Position numbers and translations under genes: made by a program | Shown: piece by piece, positions 7,197-10,316 of the stretch | How positions within the stretch are numbered: position 1 is the first letter of the stretch | Layout: each line of letters starts with the position of its first letter | The notes under the pieces: model-generated | Databases searched by the model: none | The model's input: only the letters and a program-made list of their open reading frames with translations | What the model was told of the DNA's origin: nothing | From: Nanobdellota archaeon | GTDB taxonomy: Archaea; Nanobdellota; Nanobdellia; Woesearchaeales; GCA-2686295 | DNA length: 10,316 bases | Reading direction: 5' to 3' | NCBI GenBank assembly: GCA_018812505.1 | Contig: JAHJDK010000177.1 | Location: 1-10,316, forward strand

Positions 7197-9269
7197 TTAT
7201 TTTACCTTCCCTTCAATTTTCTTGTCAACTTTCACTATTTCAGAACTTGTTTTCAATGGCTTTCCATCATAGTATGCGTTGCCATTCTTAGCTTTTATTT
7301 CTATTTCCAAGAATTCTTTGAATGTTATCTCTTTGTCGTTTGGCTTAGCACCTTCTACTAAAACCTGTTCTCCTGGCTTTGCTTTGTCAACAGTCAACAA
7401 GCCAACTTCTCCTTTGTTGTTTGTAGCTGCCAATAGCATGCCTTCTGACTTTTCTCCGCGAAGCTTTGCAGGTTCCAAATTATTTACAATTACTATTTTT
7501 TTCCCTTTTAGTTCATCAATCTTATAGTGCTCTCTAATGCCTGCTACTAACTGCTTTTTCTCACCAACATCTATTTGCAAAACGTATAGCTTGTCAGCGT
7601 CAGGGTGTGGTTTTACTTTCAGAATCTCTGCAACTTTAAGATTCAATTTTGAAAACTTATTATCAGAATCCTTCAACCTTATAGGTTCAATCTTCTGATA
7701 TATTATCTTTGCTTTTCCTGCTTTATGTTTTCCAAGTGCAAAGTTTAAATCCTTAAAAGACAAATCTTTCAAATTAAGCTGCTTCTCAACTTGTGAAGAG
7801 TAAACAGGCATTATTGGTTTCAATAATATAATCAGATTCTTTACCAGGTTTGTGCAAACAGATAATACCTCATGAGCCTTCTGTCTATCTTTATTGACCA
7901 ACACCCAAGGCTCATTTTCTTGGAAATACCTGTTGCCTTCTGAACTCAGATATAATATGTTATTAACAACTTTTCTTAACTCATAATCCTCATATAATTT
8001 AGTTGTTTCTTCCATCTTCAAAAGTAAATCTTTTGTAAAAGCATCACTCTTCACAGGCACAACATCTCCATTGAATTGTCTGTTAAGAAAAGACATTGTT
8101 CTGTAAACAAAGTTTGCTATATTTGAAACTAACTCAGTATTCACTCTGCTTGTAAAATCATCCAAATCAAGGTCTAAATCAGTCATGGTCCTTGAAAGAT
8201 TTGCAGCGTAGTAATACCTCAAAAACTCTGGATTAGCCAATTCCAAGAATTCTTTCGCTGTCAAAAAAGTACCTCTGGACTTAGACATTTTTTCCTTATT
8301 AACTGTTAAAAAACCATGAACTAAAACGTTTTCAGGCAGCGCAAAACCTGAATGCATTAGGACTGCAGGCCAGAACAATAGATGAAAATATATGATGTCT
8401 TTTCCTATTATATGAATTATTCTTGAATCATTCCAATAAGTTTCTGCTTTTTTCAGATTGCCTTTAAAATAATTTGTCAAACTAGATATGTATCCAATAG
8501 GCGCGTCCAACCACACATAATAATACTTGTTCTTGCTGCCTGGAATTTTGAACCCAAAGTAAGGACCATCCCTTGAAATACACCAATCATCCAAACCCTC
8601 ATCTATCCAATGCAATATCTGATTAACAACCTCTTTCTGCAAATTCTTGTTGCTGGTAAGCCATTTTCTTAGCTCTTTTGAAGTTTTGCTGAGTTTGAAA
8701 AAATAGTGTTTTGACTTTTTTCTCACAGGCTTGCTGTGACAGATTGAACAGTAAGGATTCACCAACTCAACTGTGGTGTATGCAGAGTTGCACTTTTCAC
8801 AAACATCTCCATACTGGTCTTCTGCACTGCATTTTGGACAACTACCTTTTACATACCTGTCTGGTAAGAATCTTTTGCAGTTCTCACAATAAGTCAGTTC
8901 AATCTCTTTTTCATAAATCCAATCTTTTTTCTTCAATCTTTCAAATATTAAATCTGAGAAGTGCTTGTTTTCCTTGCTATTAGTGCTGTAGTAAGAATCA
9001 AATTTTATATGAAATTTTGAAAAGTCTTCCTGATGCTCCTTGTTAAATTTAGCAATTAATTCTTCAGGTTTTATGCCTAACTGCGAAGCTTTTATCTCTA
9101 TAGGAGCTCCATGTGTGTCATCTGCGCAGCAATAAACGACTTTCTTGCCTGCTAATTTCAGAGCTCTGACTATCACATCAGTCTGTATATACTCTACCAA
9201 GTGTCCGATGTGGATGCTGCCATTTGCATAAGGCAATGCACTCGTCACAACGATGTTTTTTTTATCCAT
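7197..9269 (-). CDS. metG: Methionyl-tRNA synthetase, archaeal type with C-terminal tRNA-binding domain
   Basis: This cytosolic enzyme charges tRNA-Met (initiator and elongator) with methionine using ATP. Numbering is from ATG 9269 (690 residues). The class I Rossmann core holds HIGH (20-23, within ALPYANGSIHIGH) and KMSKS (327-331). The connective insertion has four CxxC knuckles (128/131, 144/147, 157/160, 174/177), the pattern of MetRSs that bind two zinc ions. YVWLDAPIGY and HIIGKD are typical of the family. A helical anticodon-binding domain follows (about 365-500, with NEPW near 452), then an EMAP-II/Trbp111-like OB-fold (about 540-640) and a 50-residue lysine-rich tail. The reading frame extends to 9320, but the extra 17 residues precede the conserved start of the Rossmann fold and overlap the TATA box, so I reject them. 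There is no Shine-Dalgarno site, and the mRNA is probably leaderless. All key motifs are intact, and the identification is secure. Confidence 0.97.
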   Translation of the reverse strand: MDKKNIVVTSALPYANGSIHIGHLVEYIQTDVIVRALKLAGKKVVYCCADDTHGAPIEIKASQLGIKPEELIAKFNKEHQEDFSKFHIKFDSYYSTNSKENKHFSDLIFERLKKKDWIYEKEIELTYCENCKRFLPDRYVKGSCPKCSAEDQYGDVCEKCNSAYTTVELVNPYCSICHSKPVRKKSKHYFFKLSKTSKELRKWLTSNKNLQKEVVNQILHWIDEGLDDWCISRDGPYFGFKIPGSKNKYYYVWLDAPIGYISSLTNYFKGNLKKAETYWNDSRIIHIIGKDIIYFHLLFWPAVLMHSGFALPENVLVHGFLTVNKEKMSKSRGTFLTAKEFLELANPEFLRYYYAANLSRTMTDLDLDLDDFTSRVNTELVSNIANFVYRTMSFLNRQFNGDVVPVKSDAFTKDLLLKMEETTKLYEDYELRKVVNNILYLSSEGNRYFQENEPWVLVNKDRQKAHEVLSVCTNLVKNLIILLKPIMPVYSSQVEKQLNLKDLSFKDLNFALGKHKAGKAKIIYQKIEPIRLKDSDNKFSKLNLKVAEILKVKPHPDADKLYVLQIDVGEKKQLVAGIREHYKIDELKGKKIVIVNNLEPAKLRGEKSEGMLLAATNNKGEVGLLTVDKAKPGEQVLVEGAKPNDKEITFKEFLEIEIKAKNGNAYYDGKPLKTSSEIVKVDKKIEGKVK

Positions 9270-9290
9270 GACAACTGTTGAGATAAGAAT

Positions 9291-9300
9291 TATATTTAAA
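9291..9300 (-). promoter_or_regulatory. TATA box for metG, implying a leaderless mRNA
   Basis: TTTAAATATA on the minus strand is centred about 26 nt upstream of the ATG at 9269. Transcription would therefore begin at or next to the start codon, which fits the missing Shine-Dalgarno site. Confidence 0.55.
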
Positions 9301-9322
9301 GATTGTTGTTTAAAACTCAAAA

Positions 9323-9670
9323 TCAGACTTTCTTGTAAATAACTAATATTTTATCATCATTCTTTACTTCATAGATGTCAATCCCTTGATTTATAGGGTC
9401 GTCATTAACATAGTAAACCCATGAAAACTCATCATTTGCACATATGTTATCTATACATGTAAGATATTCTGTGTATATTGTTTTCTTGGTTTCAACATCA
9501 CATTTTGTTTTAACTACATCCAGCAAAGTGGCTTGTTTAAAACCAAACCTAGAACTTTCATTCTTGCCAAGAACGCTAACAGTTAAAGTTACTTCTCCTT
9601 CATTTATTTGTTCCTGACAGCTTAGAAGACTTAAGCTTAGTAATAAGCTCATTACAAATAGTTTTTTCAT
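9323..9670 (-). CDS. DUF4430-type lipoprotein, putative ligand binder of an ECF transporter
   Basis: This 115-residue protein has a short signal peptide ending in a lipobox-like LLSC (C18), so the mature protein is probably lipid-anchored outside the membrane. The rest resembles DUF4430 (Pfam PF14478), a small beta domain related to the C-terminal domain of transcobalamin. The pattern is a beta strand (VTLTVSVLG), a helix with ATLLDVV, WVYYVND (84-90) and a final strand with KNDDKILVIYKK. C57, C72 and C77 could form disulfides or bind ligand. I chose ATG 9670 because GGAG lies 6 nt upstream; the frame also contains an ATG at 9688, which lacks such a site and puts extra charge ahead of the signal peptide. 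The gene overlaps the S-component gene by 71 bp in another frame. DUF4430 proteins are often encoded beside ECF S-components; the corrinoid-like ligand is inference. Confidence 0.75.
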   Translation of the reverse strand: MKKLFVMSLLLSLSLLSCQEQINEGEVTLTVSVLGKNESSRFGFKQATLLDVVKTKCDVETKKTIYTEYLTCIDNICANDEFSWVYYVNDDPINQGIDIYEVKNDDKILVIYKKV

Positions 9671-10292
9671 TAAATTCTCCTTTCTCATGTACTAGTTTCC
9701 TCGCTTTAGGCAAGCCTATTGAAAACAATAAGTTGCTCACCAAATGTATGATTGTAAATGGGAGTGCAGTTAAAAAAACCATGAAACCAACAGGGAATAT
9801 AAACATTGAGCTTACATTTAATATCAACTCAAAAACGATTGTTGCAACAACTGCTATGATTGCTGCAGAGACATATCCTGATTTATCTTTCAAAAAACCA
9901 CCCATGTAACCAGCCATTCCAAAGCCAAGTGCTTGAAACAAAGTCCAAGGGCCATGCCCTCCAAACACAAAAAAATTGCTGGTAATCAAAGCACCTGCAC
10001 CAACCAGGAATCCTTTCTTTCTGCCAAAAAGCCATCCTGCAAGCAAAGCAAAAAAAGTTATTGGTTCAGCGCTTGGAATTGATTGCATAGGTATCCTTAA
10101 CAACCCCGCACCAAGTATAAAAGATGCCAGAATCAGAATTTCTCTCAACTTCAAAACACTTAGTTGTTTCTGCAAAGCATGAAGCGCAACTTTCTGCTTC
10201 ACATCCTGTTTTTCTTCTTGTTTCGAAACTGTTTCTTGCTTCTGTTCTTCCTTTTTCTTTTGTTTAAATTTCAGTTTTAGTTTCTGACTCAT
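9600..10292 (-). CDS. ECF transporter S-component-like membrane protein
   Basis: This 230-residue protein has about six membrane helices (near 51-66, 76-90, 93-110, 117-133, 140-160 and 165-192), the size and layout of ECF-transporter substrate-binding S-components (PF12822-like). RIPMQSIPSAEP between helices 1 and 2, AGWLFGRKKGFLVGAG, and HGPWTLFQALGFGMAGYMGG are the features I recognise; a GPWT-x-Q helix recalls S-components linked to cobalamin-type substrates. The S-component would capture a vitamin and work with EcfT and two EcfA ATPases, none of which is encoded here. The first 45 residues are an unusual Lys/Gln/Glu-rich cytoplasmic extension. The last 23 codons overlap the lipoprotein gene in another frame. 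ATG 10292 is 24 bases from the window edge with no visible Shine-Dalgarno site; TTTATTAAT at 10316-10308 could be part of a TATA box. The family call is likely; the substrate is uncertain. Confidence 0.75.
   Translation of the reverse strand: MSQKLKLKFKQKKKEEQKQETVSKQEEKQDVKQKVALHALQKQLSVLKLREILILASFILGAGLLRIPMQSIPSAEPITFFALLAGWLFGRKKGFLVGAGALITSNFFVFGGHGPWTLFQALGFGMAGYMGGFLKDKSGYVSAAIIAVVATIVFELILNVSSMFIFPVGFMVFLTALPFTIIHLVSNLLFSIGLPKARKLVHEKGEFNEKTICNELITKLKSSKLSGTNK
9677..9683 (-). promoter_or_regulatory. Shine-Dalgarno AAAGGAG inside the S-component gene
   Basis: AAAGGAG lies 6 nt before the ATG at 9670 and within the upstream coding sequence. It decides the lipoprotein start and lets it be translated independently of the S-component stop at 9600-9602. 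Confidence 0.65.
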
Positions 10293-10316
10293 TTTACAAT
10301 TAAAAATATTAATAAA

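Noticed and set aside
7306..8255. A 15-bp identical sequence, ttccaagaattcttt, at 7306-7320 and 8241-8255
   Set aside because: Both copies encode KEFLE in the same gene; a shared short peptide with similar codons explains it better than a functional repeat.
9270..9320. An extra 17 N-terminal codons on metG
   Set aside because: They overlap the promoter, lack a Shine-Dalgarno site and precede the conserved Rossmann start.
9600..9700. A frameshift fusing the S-component and the lipoprotein
   Set aside because: The lipoprotein has its own Shine-Dalgarno site, start and lipobox, and a TAG stop lies in its frame just upstream of the ATG at 9688, so two separate genes fit better.

Overview
The window comes from an AT-rich archaeal genome, most likely a small-genome DPANN lineage of the Woesearchaeota/Pacearchaeota kind. 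Four things point there: an archaeal-type methionyl-tRNA synthetase with four CxxC knuckles and a fused C-terminal tRNA-binding domain; Shine-Dalgarno sites of the form GGTGAT, matching the archaeal 16S 3' end; TATA/BRE-like promoters, including an apparently leaderless one; and large secreted proteins with a KRGQITIF-type N-terminus. The phylum is inferred from remembered family resemblance and was not tested.

Layout. (a) 1-764, minus: a nucleotidyltransferase cut by the left edge, made of two homologous halves. The N-terminal half has lost the catalytic motif; the C-terminal half keeps GSx10DxD. (b) 765-899: a divergent promoter region serving (a) and (c). (c) 900-1673, plus: an unrecognised lysine-rich, probably helical soluble protein. 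(d) 7121-1687, minus: a tightly packed three-gene operon for exported proteins of 794, 310 and 707 residues, with its own TATA box and Shine-Dalgarno site, an 8-bp overlap and a 1-nt gap. The 794-residue protein has a Sec signal, Ig-like beta domains with many NxS/T sequons and a cysteine-rich helical C-terminal half. The 310-residue protein is a small secreted protein. The 707-residue protein is membrane-anchored with a long extracellular part. (e) 9269-7197, minus: metG. (f) 10292-9323, minus: a six-helix ECF-transporter S-component followed, in a 71-bp out-of-phase overlap, by a DUF4430-type lipoprotein.

How the genes may work together. The three secreted proteins of block (d) look like parts of one cell-surface assembly, and this is the strongest candidate for an undescribed system here. 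Block (f) looks like a substrate-binding lipoprotein plus membrane S-component for uptake of a vitamin or cofactor; no EcfA or EcfT gene is in the window. metG is housekeeping. The nucleotidyltransferase and the divergent gene may be functionally linked, but only their position suggests it. No tRNA, rRNA, CRISPR array, insertion sequence or gene-free stretch longer than about 300 bases was seen.
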